Assembly: GCA_016788905.1 (NCBI GenBank)
Contig: JAEURZ010000009.1
Coordinates: 36,549-100,548, forward strand
Direction of reading: 5' to 3'
DNA from: Elusimicrobiota bacterium
GTDB lineage: Bacteria > Elusimicrobiota > Elusimicrobia > FEN-1173
Length of the DNA stretch: 64,000 bases
Positions within the stretch are counted from its first letter, which is position 1; each line of letters starts with the position of its first letter. A program made the translations under genes and the position numbers. The notes under the pieces were generated by a model. The model was not told the origin of the DNA. It worked only from the letters and a program-made list of their open reading frames with translations, and made no database searches. Below, piece by piece: positions 1-9,634 of the stretch.

Positions 1-1704
1 CGGAGGGATCACGGGGGCGTCCTTTTTATTGATCTTCGGGACCGAGAAGGATTGGTCCAGCTGGTGTTTCACCCTGAGCGGAAAGACGTGTTTGCCCAGG
101 GCGAAGCCCTGCGGGGAGAGTTTGTGATTGAAGTGTCCGGGGAAGTGAAACCGCGCCCTGCCGGAACGGAAAACGCCGCCCTTCCCACAGGCGCTGTGGA
201 AGTGTGGGTGGAGTCCTTGACCGTTTTGAATCACAGCCGCACACCTCCGTTTGAGATTTCGGAACATTCCAACGCGAGCGAAGACGTTCGTCTTCTTTAC
301 CGTTATCTGGACCTGCGTCGGCCCCCGCTCCAGAAAAATTTAATTCTTCGCCATCGGGTGACCCAGACTGTCCGAAGTTTCTTGGCCGACCAAGGATTTT
401 TGGAACTGGAAACTCCGTTCCTCACAAAATCCACTCCGGAAGGGGCCCGAGATTTTTTGGTTCCCTCCCGACTTTCCCCCGGCAGTTTTTACGCTTTGCC
501 TCAATCGCCCCAATTGTTTAAACAGCTTTTCATGGTGGCGGGGTTCGACCGTTATTACCAAGTGGCCCGATGTTTTCGCGACGAAGATCTGCGGGCGGAC
601 CGTCAACCGGAGTTTACCCAAATCGATTTGGAAATGTCTTTTGTTGAAGAGGAAGATATTTTGGGCCTGGTGGAGGGCCTCCTGAAAAATGTGTTCAAGG
701 CGGCTTTGGGGAAAGAAATTAAAACACCGTTTCCCCGTCTTTCCTACGCGGACGCCCTGACGCGCTATGGGTCCGATAAACCGGACCTTCGATTTGGTAT
801 GGAAATCCAGGAGGTTTCATCCGTTTTTTCCAAAACAGGGTTTCAGGTTTTCGCGAAAACATTGGCGGCCGGCGGGGTGGTGCGGGCCCTCTGTTATCCG
901 GGGGGGGCGGCCCTTTCCCGAACGGAAATCGATAAACTGACCGAATGGGTCAAGACGTTTGGGGCCAAGGGATTGGCTTGGCTCAAAATGACGGAACAAG
1001 GGGCGGAATCGTCCATCGCCAAATTTATGAGCCCGGAAGAACTGACGGAACTTCCGAAAAAAGTCGGTGCGAAAACGGGGGACATCGTTTTTTTTGGTGC
1101 GGGCCCGGCCCTCGATGTGGCCGCGTGTTTAGGGCCGCTCCGCCTGGAACTTGCCAAACGCGCGGGGTGGACGAAAAAGGAAGGTGTGTTTGAATTCCTC
1201 TGGGTGGTGGATTTCCCGCTTTTTGATTACAGCGGGGAAGACAAAAAATGGAACGCGGTGCATCATCCCTTCACCCGGCCGGCACGGGAGGACGAGCAGG
1301 CGTTAATCGACGGGGTGGGTGTTCGTCCTTTAAACACACTCCGCTCTCGGGCCTACGACATTGTGTTAAACGGGTCGGAGATTGGGGGCGGAAGTTTGCG
1401 GGTCCACCAGGCGGCGCTCCAATCGAAAATTTTTGAAATTTTAGGGATTTCTCCCGAATCGGCCAAAGCCAAGTTTGGGTTCCTTTTGGACGCGCTCGAC
1501 TACGGGGCTCCCCCTCATGGGGGCTTGGCTTTGGGGCTGGACCGTTTGGTGGCTCTTCTGACGGGTGAAGACTCCATCCGGGACGTGATCGCTTTCCCCA
1601 AAACGCAACGGGGGGCGGACCCCATGAGCGGCGCACCTTCCCCGGTGGACGAAGCCCAGCTTCTAAAGGAGTTGGCGGTAAAGATTCAGCACCCGCCCCG
1701 ATGA
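1..1704 (+). CDS. aspS: Aspartyl-tRNA synthetase, 5' end outside window
   Basis: Cytoplasmic class II synthetase that charges tRNA-Asp (or Asp/Asn in non-discriminating forms). The frame is open from base 1, so the true start lies upstream; 567 codons are visible and about 20 N-terminal residues of the OB-fold are missing. The visible order is OB-fold remainder, class II motif 2 (FRDEDLRADRQPEF, about visible residue 191), a bacterial-type GAD insertion, and motif 3 near the C-terminus (GLALGLDRLVALL). The length fits bacterial AspRS (about 590 aa). The phoH start follows 34 nt after the stop. Whether it is discriminating cannot be told from what is visible. Confidence 0.97.
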   Translation, partial: RRDHGGVLFIDLRDREGLVQLVFHPERKDVFAQGEALRGEFVIEVSGEVKPRPAGTENAALPTGAVEVWVESLTVLNHSRTPPFEISEHSNASEDVRLLYRYLDLRRPPLQKNLILRHRVTQTVRSFLADQGFLELETPFLTKSTPEGARDFLVPSRLSPGSFYALPQSPQLFKQLFMVAGFDRYYQVARCFRDEDLRADRQPEFTQIDLEMSFVEEEDILGLVEGLLKNVFKAALGKEIKTPFPRLSYADALTRYGSDKPDLRFGMEIQEVSSVFSKTGFQVFAKTLAAGGVVRALCYPGGAALSRTEIDKLTEWVKTFGAKGLAWLKMTEQGAESSIAKFMSPEELTELPKKVGAKTGDIVFFGAGPALDVAACLGPLRLELAKRAGWTKKEGVFEFLWVVDFPLFDYSGEDKKWNAVHHPFTRPAREDEQALIDGVGVRPLNTLRSRAYDIVLNGSEIGGGSLRVHQAALQSKIFEILGISPESAKAKFGFLLDALDYGAPPHGGLALGLDRLVALLTGEDSIRDVIAFPKTQRGADPMSGAPSPVDEAQLLKELAVKIQHPPR

Positions 1705-1738
1705 GAACCCTCTCTCGGGTCCCCCTGGACGCCTTTCC

Positions 1739-2722
1739 GTGGTAACCCGCCGGGTGGCGTTGTCTGACCAAGAGGAGGCTGTCCTTCTTTTCGGTCCTCG
1801 CGACCGGAACATTAAAGAGATCGAGCGGCGGTTCAGTGTCCAGGTTTTTGTTCGCCCTTCGGAACGTGTCCATGACGGTGGTTTGACGCTCGCCGTGCGG
1901 GGGAAACCAAAACCGGTGGAACAGGCGGTGGCCACTTTGACCGAAATGAAACGTTCGGCGATTCTCTCGCGCCGCCAAGGGGGGGCTGTTGAGGCGGTGG
2001 ACGTTCCTGTCCCTGGCCTCCCAAGGCCCAATGCCTCGGCGGACACCATCCTTCTTTCGGTCACGGGCCAACCCATTCGACCCCGCTCTCCTGCCCAAAA
2101 ATCGTATGTGAAGGCACTTCAAGAAAAAGAAATGGTGTTTGCCATCGGTCCTGCGGGGACCGGAAAAACCTATTTGGCTGTGGCCTGTGCGGTGGCGGCT
2201 TTGGAGCGGGGGGTGGTGTCCCGGATCGTGCTCACCCGCCCGGTGGTGGAGGCGGGGGAAAAATTGGGTTTTCTTCCCGGGGATTTTCATGAGAAAGTCC
2301 ATCCCTATTTGAAACCGCTTTACGATGCCTTTCATGGGATGGTGGGGCCGGAAAAGTTTCGCGCGATGCGGGATGAGGAAATAATTGAAATTGTCCCGCT
2401 CGCCTACATGCGGGGCCGGACCTTGGACGACGCTTTTGCTATTTTGGACGAAGCCCAAAACACGACCCCGGAACAAATGAAAATGTTTCTCACCCGCATG
2501 GGGAACGGGTCTCGCCTGGTGATCTCGGGGGACGTCACCCAAATTGATTTGGACGGGAAGCTCGGGTCCGGGCTTGTAGGTATTCAAAAAGTTTTACGTC
2601 AGGTTGACGAAGTGGCGTTCGTTCGGTTCACTGACGTGGATGTGGTTCGCCATCCTTTGGTTCAACGCGTTCTTCAGGCGTACGACGCTTTTGGGGATCG
2701 CCCTTCGGATTCTTCCCGATAA
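1739..2722 (+). CDS. phoH: PhoH-like ATPase
   Basis: Cytoplasmic P-loop ATPase of the PhoH/YbeZ family, linked to RNA metabolism and commonly encoded beside ybeY. The 327-residue protein has an N-terminal KH-like segment (about 1-110), Walker A GPAGTGKT at 137-144 and Walker B AILDEAQN at about 234-241. GTG at 1739 is the only plausible start in frame; the ATG at 1701 runs into a stop after 14 codons. It is followed after 3 nt by the HD hydrolase gene and then ybeY, the phoH-yqfF-ybeY order seen in many bacteria. Confidence 0.95.
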   Translation: MVTRRVALSDQEEAVLLFGPRDRNIKEIERRFSVQVFVRPSERVHDGGLTLAVRGKPKPVEQAVATLTEMKRSAILSRRQGGAVEAVDVPVPGLPRPNASADTILLSVTGQPIRPRSPAQKSYVKALQEKEMVFAIGPAGTGKTYLAVACAVAALERGVVSRIVLTRPVVEAGEKLGFLPGDFHEKVHPYLKPLYDAFHGMVGPEKFRAMRDEEIIEIVPLAYMRGRTLDDAFAILDEAQNTTPEQMKMFLTRMGNGSRLVISGDVTQIDLDGKLGSGLVGIQKVLRQVDEVAFVRFTDVDVVRHPLVQRVLQAYDAFGDRPSDSSR

Positions 2723-2725
2723 TTT

Positions 2726-4246
2726 ATGCCGCCTTTACTTAAACAATTTGTGAGTCACACCCTCCGACCCTTCCTCATTCGATTGTTGCGTTGGACGGAA
2801 AAAAGCGGCCCCTTGCCTGGCCCCCGCGCTTCCGTTTTTCTGCACCGGGAAGTCCACGTTCCCACCTGGGTGGTGGGATTGACGGTGTGGGTCTTGCTCA
2901 CAGGTGTTCTCTTTTTGGAATTGGGGCCCGGTTTCTCGGCTCTGGCGGCGGTTCTGATTTTGACCACCGCGCTGGTGGCGCTCTTTCGGCTTTTTCTTCG
3001 CTACGACCATCCCGACCTCTTTCACGATGACGACGCCATCGCGCTCGTGGGTGTTTTAGTGGTCGCGACGGTGTTGGGGATGGAACTCTGGTTTCGTCAC
3101 GGGGCATTTTCTCCCTATGGGATGCCCCTTTCGGCGGTCAGTATTCTTGTGACCATCCTTCTCCATCCTCGGATCGGGGTGGTGTTGACGCTCGTTTTGG
3201 CGCTTCTCTTTGGAATTCTCAATTCTTTTTCTCTTGAGGGGGCGTTGGTGGTCTGTTTCGGGGGACTGGCGGGAGTGGCTCGGTCCATTCGGGTTCGCAC
3301 GCGGGGGGATTTGATCCTCGCGGGCTTGTGGGTCGCTGTGGCGAGCGGGGCCGCTCTGATCATGTTGGCGTTCATTGGACGATGGCCAGCGGTCCAGGTC
3401 ATCGCCACCTTGAAGGGGGTGGGAGCGGGGGCCTTTTTTTCCGTTCTCCTGGTGTTGGCACTCCTCCCCTTTTTGGAGATGTGTTTTTCCCGTCTTTCCA
3501 ACATCCGTCTTTTGGAACTGTCCGACGTGAACCACCCTCTTCTTAAAGAAATGAGTTTGGACGCCCCCGGGACCTATCACCATTCTCTGATCGTGGCGTC
3601 CTTGGCCCAAGCCGCGGCGGAACGCATCGGGGCCAACGCGCTCCTGTGTCGGGTGGGATCCTATTTTCACGATATTGGAAAACTGGTGAAACCTGAATAT
3701 TTTGTGGAAAACCAGGGGGCCATCGGAAACCCCCACGAACTCTTGCCACCCAATATGTCCCGGATCGTGATTCAATCCCACGTGAAAGACGGGTTGGCTT
3801 TGGCCCAGCGGCATAACCTGGATCACCTGATCACCGAATTTATTCTGATGCACCACGGGACCTGCCGCGTGGAATATTTTTACCGGCGGGCTATTGAACA
3901 GACGGGGCCGTCGGAATCCGTGAACGAAGACCTGTACCGCTACCCTGGACCGAAACCCCACAGCAAAGAAACCGCCATCGTGATGTTGGCGGATTCGGTG
4001 GAAGCGTCGGCCCGTTCGTTGGAGAGCCCCACGCACCAGCGGTTGGTTGATCACGTGAACCGGATTGTTGACGCAAAAATATTGGATGGTCAATTCGAAC
4101 GCGTTCCCCTGACGTTGGCAGAAGTTCAAGTGGTGAAGGAAGCCTTTGTGAACACCTTGGTGGGTGTCTATCACACCCGGGTCCACTACCCCACGAGCCA
4201 AGAAACAGACGGAGAACGGCGGCCCCCTTCCTCGCGACCCAAATGA
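2726..4246 (+). CDS. pgpH: Membrane HD-domain phosphohydrolase (PgpH/YqfF type)
   Basis: Likely c-di-AMP phosphodiesterase of the 7TM-HD family. Hydrophobic helices fill about residues 48-252, then a cytosolic HD domain: HHSLIV at 285-290 and the metal-binding YFHDIGKL at 313-320, followed by further conserved His and Asp residues (LMHHGT, ADSVEA). At 506 residues it is about 200 shorter than typical PgpH because the extracellular 7TMR-HDED domain between TM1 and TM2 is absent; only the TM bundle and HD domain remain. The function is inferred from the family. The stop overlaps the ybeY start (ATGA). Confidence 0.88.
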   Translation: MPPLLKQFVSHTLRPFLIRLLRWTEKSGPLPGPRASVFLHREVHVPTWVVGLTVWVLLTGVLFLELGPGFSALAAVLILTTALVALFRLFLRYDHPDLFHDDDAIALVGVLVVATVLGMELWFRHGAFSPYGMPLSAVSILVTILLHPRIGVVLTLVLALLFGILNSFSLEGALVVCFGGLAGVARSIRVRTRGDLILAGLWVAVASGAALIMLAFIGRWPAVQVIATLKGVGAGAFFSVLLVLALLPFLEMCFSRLSNIRLLELSDVNHPLLKEMSLDAPGTYHHSLIVASLAQAAAERIGANALLCRVGSYFHDIGKLVKPEYFVENQGAIGNPHELLPPNMSRIVIQSHVKDGLALAQRHNLDHLITEFILMHHGTCRVEYFYRRAIEQTGPSESVNEDLYRYPGPKPHSKETAIVMLADSVEASARSLESPTHQRLVDHVNRIVDAKILDGQFERVPLTLAEVQVVKEAFVNTLVGVYHTRVHYPTSQETDGERRPPSSRPK

Positions 4247-4731
4247 AAATCCATTTTTCCACTGTTCAGGTGCGATCCCCGCAAGCCGAGCCTTTCGCTC
4301 GGCGAGCCGTTCGGCGGGCCTTGGCGACGAGCGGGCCCATCGCTCGGGGCGAAATGAATGTGGTGTGGACCACCCGGGCCCAACTGCGGATCATGAACCG
4401 ACGCTTTCGCCGGACCAATCGTTTCACCGACGTCATTGCTTTTCGTCACGGGGCCGAGTCGGCTCTCGGGCCTTTTCCTCTGGGACCAAGGGGAGGAGAA
4501 CCCTTTGGGGATCTGTACATCGCGGTGGATCAGGCCCGTTTAAACGCCCGCCGTTTCGGCGCGTCTTTTTCTGAAGAAATCATTCGTTTGGCGGTGCACG
4601 GGACACTCCACCTGTTGGGTCACACGGATTACACCCCCGGGCCCAAAGCCCGCATGTGGGCTGTCCAGGAGCCTATTGTTCAAGCGGTGCTCAAAAGCGC
4701 TTCGCGTACCCCACCTCTTTCGGCGGAATGA
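4243..4731 (+). CDS. ybeY: Endoribonuclease YbeY
   Basis: Metal-dependent rRNA maturation and ribosome quality-control endoribonuclease. The 162-residue protein carries the zinc site HGTLHLLGHTD at about 119-130 (His119, His123, His129) and the upstream FTDVIAF segment typical of the family. The ATG at 4243 overlaps the stop of the preceding HD hydrolase, and its own stop overlaps the next start (ATGA at 4728). Linkage to phoH supports the assignment. Confidence 0.96.
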   Translation: MKIHFSTVQVRSPQAEPFARRAVRRALATSGPIARGEMNVVWTTRAQLRIMNRRFRRTNRFTDVIAFRHGAESALGPFPLGPRGGEPFGDLYIAVDQARLNARRFGASFSEEIIRLAVHGTLHLLGHTDYTPGPKARMWAVQEPIVQAVLKSASRTPPLSAE

Positions 4732-5756
4732 TTTTTCTTCAACTGGTTGTACTTTCCATTCTGCTCGGCCTCTCGGGTTTCTTCTCGATGGTGGAGGCCG
4801 CCGTCACCACTCTCTCCGCGTTGCGCATGAAAAAAATTGTGGTTCTTTCCCCTCGCTTGGCCCCGTTGTTTCAGGACTGGCTGGCGAAACCGCACCGCCT
4901 CCTCTCCGTTTTGATGGTGGGCAATAACCTTGTGAACGTCAGTTTTTCCAGTTTGGCCGCGGTGGCGGCGGTCCCTTTAAACGGGATTTTCCCGAGACCG
5001 GTGGTGAGCTGGACGGTTTGGCTTGTGGTCACCGCGTCGCTTGTTGTTTTTGGAGATATTTTCCCCAAGATCATTGGCCGTGCCTATCGGGAACGGGTGG
5101 CGGCCGGTACCTTGCCCTGGCTCAGTTCCCTCGCGCGGGGGCTTTTTTTGTTGTGGGCTCCGGTGGGGTGGGGAATTGAACGGTGGGCTCCGGCCCTCCA
5201 CCGCGCGCCGGTGAACCCTTTGACGGTGGTCAGTTTGGAAGAGCTTCAACACGCGGTGGCTGAGTCGGAAGAGGCGGGCCATCTCACGGAAGATTCGGGG
5301 GACATGTTTCGCCGGGCGTTGGCCATGACCCAGCGGACGGCCCGGGAAGTGGCTCAACCCATCGACCGTCTTGACGCCTTGGCTTTGGAAATCGCGGATC
5401 GGCCCCAGGGGCCGGAACTGTTTGTCGATTTGCTCGTGGAAACGGGCCGAACACGGGTCCCTGTAACACGGGCAGGGAGGTTCGTGGGGTATCTGAATGT
5501 GATGGATTTCTTAGGGGCGGTGCGGGCGGGCCCTCTTCTCTCCATGGAACCCATGATTCGCCCCCTTCGTCGGGTGGGTCCCGAAACGAAAGCGTTGGAT
5601 CTCCTGGAGGAGTTTCGAGCCAAAGGGGATGGAATCGCTTTTGTGGGTCCGCCCGATGGGGCGACGATCGGGTTCTTGACACTCGAAGATGTTTTGGAAG
5701 AATTGGTTGGCGAAATTCTCGATGAATACGACCGGGAAGAGGGGGTCACCCTGTGA
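4728..5756 (+). CDS. CNNM/CorC-type membrane protein with CBS pair (1)
   Basis: Integral membrane protein with an N-terminal DUF21 region (helices at about 3-25, 55-80, 85-110 and 125-150) and a C-terminal CBS-domain pair, the architecture of HlyC/CorC/CNNM divalent-cation transport proteins. 342 residues from ATG 4728, chosen because it forms an ATGA overlap with ybeY and begins directly with a hydrophobic helix; the longer open frame from 4656 lies inside ybeY. It ends ILDEYDREEGVTL without an obvious CorC_HlyC domain. A paralogue follows with a GTGA overlap; together with mgtE this suggests Mg2+ or other divalent metal traffic. Confidence 0.86.
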   Translation: MIFLQLVVLSILLGLSGFFSMVEAAVTTLSALRMKKIVVLSPRLAPLFQDWLAKPHRLLSVLMVGNNLVNVSFSSLAAVAAVPLNGIFPRPVVSWTVWLVVTASLVVFGDIFPKIIGRAYRERVAAGTLPWLSSLARGLFLLWAPVGWGIERWAPALHRAPVNPLTVVSLEELQHAVAESEEAGHLTEDSGDMFRRALAMTQRTAREVAQPIDRLDALALEIADRPQGPELFVDLLVETGRTRVPVTRAGRFVGYLNVMDFLGAVRAGPLLSMEPMIRPLRRVGPETKALDLLEEFRAKGDGIAFVGPPDGATIGFLTLEDVLEELVGEILDEYDREEGVTL

Positions 5757-6748
5757 CGCTTCTCCTCTTGAAAGGGGCGAGCGCCCTCCTCCTCCTCTGT
5801 TTCAGCGCGGCGTTGTCCCTGGCCGAAACATCGTTTATGAGTTTGTCCCGCCTTCAGTTGGCGCGTCTGTCTCGGGCGCGGCCGGGGCGTTTGGATTTTT
5901 GGCAACAGGACCCGGATCGGGCGTTGGCTGTTATTCTTCTTATAAATAATTTGGTTAACGCGGGGTTGGCGGTGCTCTTGGTGTCCATCGCGTTGGACGC
6001 GGTGACCGTCTTGGGATTCCCGTTCCATTGGGGGCAGATCGTTTTTCCTCTGGTGGGAGGAATTCTCTTGGTCCTGGGCGGGGAAGCCGGGCCCAAAGTC
6101 TTGGCTCGAACGTATCCGGAACCTTTGGCCTTGGCTCTGGCTCCTGTTCTGCGGGTCATGACCCAGATCTGTGGTCCCTTGATGGAAGGGCTCCTTCGTC
6201 GGGTGGGGGGGGTCCTTTCGTGGTTGTCCCGGACGGTTCGGCGTGAGCGGGCCCAATGGGACCAAAGCGTCATTCGCGCCTTGTTGGAACATGCACCGGT
6301 GGGCCACCCGCTTCGCCGTGTGTTGCGGAACGTGGTCGGTTTTGCTCAAACGCCTGTGTCGGCCATTTTGGTCCCCCGAGCGGAAATCGCGGCGGTGGAC
6401 CTTCGGTCCGGCATGAACGGGCTGATCCAGCGTATTTTGTCATCCGGTTATTCGCGGCTTCCTGTCCATCGAGGAACAATTGACGGCATCATCGGAATGG
6501 TTTACTCTAAAGACCTCTTGGCTTCCTTGCGGAGCGGGCCCTTGATCGCGGTGGAAGACTTGGTCCGTCCTTTGCCGCGGGTTCAGCCGGATGTCCCGCT
6601 GGCCCGGCTCCTTCGCGAGTTTCGCGAAGGCCATCACCACATGGCGCTGGTGGTGGACCGAGGAGGTAAAGTGTTAGGGCTCGTGACGTTGCAAGACACG
6701 TTGGAAGCCATCGTTGGAGACATTGCCCAGGAACCCCGATTGATATGA
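5753..6748 (+). CDS. CNNM/CorC-type membrane protein with CBS pair (2)
   Basis: Second DUF21-CBS protein, 331 residues from a GTG that overlaps the previous stop. Four N-terminal hydrophobic segments (about 1-20, 60-85, 88-110, 120-140) are followed by a CBS pair with the family-typical SRLPVHRGTIDGIIGMVYSKD and LGLVTLQDTLEAIVGDI segments. The sequence has diverged from the upstream copy and could form a heteromeric partner (inference). Its stop overlaps the mgtE start (ATGA at 6745). Confidence 0.87.
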   Translation: MTLLLLKGASALLLLCFSAALSLAETSFMSLSRLQLARLSRARPGRLDFWQQDPDRALAVILLINNLVNAGLAVLLVSIALDAVTVLGFPFHWGQIVFPLVGGILLVLGGEAGPKVLARTYPEPLALALAPVLRVMTQICGPLMEGLLRRVGGVLSWLSRTVRRERAQWDQSVIRALLEHAPVGHPLRRVLRNVVGFAQTPVSAILVPRAEIAAVDLRSGMNGLIQRILSSGYSRLPVHRGTIDGIIGMVYSKDLLASLRSGPLIAVEDLVRPLPRVQPDVPLARLLREFREGHHHMALVVDRGGKVLGLVTLQDTLEAIVGDIAQEPRLI

Positions 6749-8130
6749 GCCCTCTTCACCCATCGGCCCTCTTTGTTCCCGAAATCAAACAACTTCTTTC
6801 CAAGAAAGATTACAAGGAATTGAAACAGGACCTCCTGGAAATCAATCCTTCCGATTTGGCCGAAGGGTGGGACCGTTTCTCTCCGTTTGAGCAAATCGTT
6901 CTCTTCAAACTCCTGCCCATTGTCCGCGCTTCGGAACTTTTCGAAGAACTGGATGTCCCCCATCAAACGCATCTTCTCTCCACTCTGGAGTTGGGGACCT
7001 TAGGGCCCATCTTGGAGGATAGGGGAGCGGATCAGGCCCACGCTTTATTTCATCGCTTGCCGGATCGGGCCGTGCGGCGGATGGCCACCATGGTGCGACG
7101 GGCCCAGTCGGCCCGGCCGGAAAAGGATCTGGTGTTCCCTCCCAACTCCGCGGGGTCGCTCATGCACACGGACGTTTTAAACCTGGGACCCAAGATGACG
7201 GCCCAGCAAGCGTTGGATCAGGTGCGGGTGGCCAGCCGTCTCCATCGCATGAGCGATCTGCACGTGCTCTACGTCACGGATGACTCTGGACGATTGATGG
7301 GGGTGCTGACGCCAAGGGCGTTGATCGCGGCGCCGCGGGACATGCGCCTTTCACAAATTATGGGGCCGGTCCAACTGATTAAAGTGCGCGCGGATGTGGA
7401 CCAGGAAGAGGCGGCCAAGGTGTTCACCAAATATAAACTCCTGGCGGCGCCCGTGGTGGATCAAGACAACCGGTTGTTGGGTGTTTTGACGGTGGACGAT
7501 ATCCTTCACGTGATCAGTCAGGAAGCCACCGAAGACATCGCCAAAATGGCTGGGACAACGGCGGAAGAATTGGAAGACGCCTCCGCCGGTCGTGTGGCCC
7601 GACTGCGAATGCCGTGGTTGGTGACCACCTGCATCGCGGAGGTCGTTGTGGGGGCCATCGTCCATCGGTTTGAGGCGACGCTCTCTCAGGCGGTGGCGCT
7701 CGCTAGTTTTATGCCGCTGATCGCGGCCATGGGGGGCAACGTGGGCACGCAATCGTCCACTCTCTGCGTGCGCGGGTTGGCCACAGGACACTTGGCGCTT
7801 AAAGATTGGCGCCGGGTGACCAAGAGGGAATGTCTGGCGGGGCTCTACATGGGTTTGGGGTACGGTCTGTTTGTGGGGGGTCTGACCGGGGTTGTTTTTT
7901 ATTCGAAATTCGGGGTGGCGTTTCCCGCGGTGGTGGCCTTGGGGGTATTGATTTCCATGGTGGTCGCTTCGACCTTGGGCGCGTTCCAGCCGTTCCTCCT
8001 GACCCGCCTTCGATTGGATCCCGCGGTGGCGGTGGGACCCTTGGTGAGCACTTTGACCGATCTTCTTAGTGTCACCGCCTACCTCTCCCTTGCGGCGCTC
8101 GCTCTGTCCATGGGGTTGCTGGTCCGTTAA
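6745..8130 (+). CDS. mgtE: Magnesium transporter MgtE
   Basis: Mg2+ channel of the inner membrane. The 461-residue protein has the family order: N-terminal helical N domain (about 1-130), CBS pair (about 135-265, including LMGVLTPRALI and LLGVLTVDDILHVI), and a C-terminal five-helix pore domain containing the conserved MPLIAAMGGNVGTQSSTL segment. ATG 6745 overlaps the upstream stop; the stop is next to the recO start. No room exists for a separate leader riboswitch because the gene is embedded in the operon. Confidence 0.96.
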   Translation: MSPLHPSALFVPEIKQLLSKKDYKELKQDLLEINPSDLAEGWDRFSPFEQIVLFKLLPIVRASELFEELDVPHQTHLLSTLELGTLGPILEDRGADQAHALFHRLPDRAVRRMATMVRRAQSARPEKDLVFPPNSAGSLMHTDVLNLGPKMTAQQALDQVRVASRLHRMSDLHVLYVTDDSGRLMGVLTPRALIAAPRDMRLSQIMGPVQLIKVRADVDQEEAAKVFTKYKLLAAPVVDQDNRLLGVLTVDDILHVISQEATEDIAKMAGTTAEELEDASAGRVARLRMPWLVTTCIAEVVVGAIVHRFEATLSQAVALASFMPLIAAMGGNVGTQSSTLCVRGLATGHLALKDWRRVTKRECLAGLYMGLGYGLFVGGLTGVVFYSKFGVAFPAVVALGVLISMVVASTLGAFQPFLLTRLRLDPAVAVGPLVSTLTDLLSVTAYLSLAALALSMGLLVR

Positions 8131-8774
8131 TGCAAAGAAACGTCGATGCCATCGTTCTTGCCGCTGAAGCGCTTTCGGAACGGGACAAACGATTGACCCT
8201 GTTTACTCGCGACAAAGGCCGTTTGTACGCCCGGGCTTCGGGGGCTCTTCGGCCAGGAGCGAAACTGGCCGCGGCCACGGAACCCGGGGTATGGGCCCGG
8301 TTTCGGTTGTGGTTGCCGGACGGGGCGGCGGGGGGCCGTGTGACCGGGGGCAGTGTGGTGGAGGGGCACCCGGGGTTGCGCGGGAGTTGGGCGCGCTTAA
8401 CGTCCGCCGCATTTTTCTGTGAGTGGACGGACCGCTTAACGCCGCTCCTTCTTCCAGCTCCCGAGAAGTTTGACCTGCTCGTGAGGGCCCTTGCCTCTTT
8501 GGAGCGGTACGGGGCATCTGAGGTTCGGGCCGCTTTTCTGACACAGTTTGCACGCTTGGAAGGGTACGGCCCTTGTCCCGGTGGACGGGCGGACCGTTTG
8601 GATGGTTGGGACTTTGTCTCACCGCTGGAAGATCCGGACGCTCCCGCTGTGGAACGACAAGTGATACAATTCTTCACGCCCTTACTGAACCGCCCTTTGC
8701 GCACCTTGGCGCAGGGCCGGGCCCTTCAGGCTTTTTTACTAAAACCTCGACCGGGATGTGTCCATCACCCATGA
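8130..8774 (+). CDS. recO: DNA repair protein RecO
   Basis: Recombination mediator acting with RecR and RecF to load RecA on SSB-coated DNA. 214 residues, with an N-terminal OB-fold (about 1-80, beginning [21 protein letters not shown]) and a helical C-terminal domain. The zinc-finger cysteines found in many RecO proteins are not evident: only isolated cysteines occur. It is slightly short for the family (usually 230-260). The start overlaps the mgtE stop by one base and its stop overlaps the glyQ ATG. Confidence 0.82.
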   Translation: MQRNVDAIVLAAEALSERDKRLTLFTRDKGRLYARASGALRPGAKLAAATEPGVWARFRLWLPDGAAGGRVTGGSVVEGHPGLRGSWARLTSAAFFCEWTDRLTPLLLPAPEKFDLLVRALASLERYGASEVRAAFLTQFARLEGYGPCPGGRADRLDGWDFVSPLEDPDAPAVERQVIQFFTPLLNRPLRTLAQGRALQAFLLKPRPGCVHHP

Positions 8775-9634
8775 CGTTTCAAGAAATTATTCTCTCGTTG
8801 CACAAATTTTGGGCCAAACAGGGGTGCCTGTTGTGGCAACCTTACGACACGGAAAAAGGCGCTGGAACGTTTAACCCGGCCACGTTCCTCCGTTGTTTGG
8901 GGCCCGCGCCCTGGTCGGTGGCCTATGTGGAACCTTCCCGCCGACCCACGGATGGCCGATATGGGGAAAACCCCAACCGCCTGCAACACTATTATCAATA
9001 TCAGGTGTTAATGAAACCCGCCCCCGCGGGCATTCAAGATCTCTACCTGGCCTCCCTCAAGGCTATTGGCATTGACCCCAAACGCCACGACATTCGGTTC
9101 GTGGAGGACGACTGGGAGTCCCCCACCTTAGGGGCCTGGGGACTGGGGTGGGAGGTGTGGTTGGACGGAATGGAGATCACCCAATTTACCTATTTCCAGC
9201 AGGTGGGGGGCATTTCACTGAACCCCATCTCCGTGGAGATCACATACGGGTTAGAACGTCTCGCCCTGTATTCCCAGAAGAAGAACAGCGTGTTCGATGT
9301 CCTTTGGACCAACGATCGAACCTACGGTCAGGTTCATCTGGAAGACGAGAAACAATTTTCCCGGTACAATTTTGAAGAAGCGGATGTGGAAATGCTCCGC
9401 CGCCATTTTGACGATTGGGAAGGAGAAGCCAAACGATTGGTTGAGAAAGGGTTGGTTTTGCCCGCGTATGATGCGGTCATGAAATGTTCCCACCTGTTTA
9501 ACCTTTTGGACGCCCGGGGGGTCCTTTCTGTGACGGAACGTGTGACGTATATTGGGCGTGTGCGCGGGTTGGCCCGTCGGAGCGCCGAGGCTTATCTCGC
9601 AACGCTCACGTCGCCGGAAGGGGGGACGCGATGA
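8771..9634 (+). CDS. glyQ: Glycyl-tRNA synthetase alpha subunit
   Basis: Alpha chain of the heterotetrameric bacterial GlyRS, which holds the class II active site. 287 residues from ATG 8771 ([18 protein letters not shown]...), chosen because it gives the standard N-terminus and an ATGA overlap with recO; the open frame extends upstream but has no homologous content. Diagnostic segments include [31 protein letters not shown] and [10 protein letters not shown]. It overlaps glyS by 4 nt. Confidence 0.98.
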   Translation: MTFQEIILSLHKFWAKQGCLLWQPYDTEKGAGTFNPATFLRCLGPAPWSVAYVEPSRRPTDGRYGENPNRLQHYYQYQVLMKPAPAGIQDLYLASLKAIGIDPKRHDIRFVEDDWESPTLGAWGLGWEVWLDGMEITQFTYFQQVGGISLNPISVEITYGLERLALYSQKKNSVFDVLWTNDRTYGQVHLEDEKQFSRYNFEEADVEMLRRHFDDWEGEAKRLVEKGLVLPAYDAVMKCSHLFNLLDARGVLSVTERVTYIGRVRGLARRSAEAYLATLTSPEGGTR

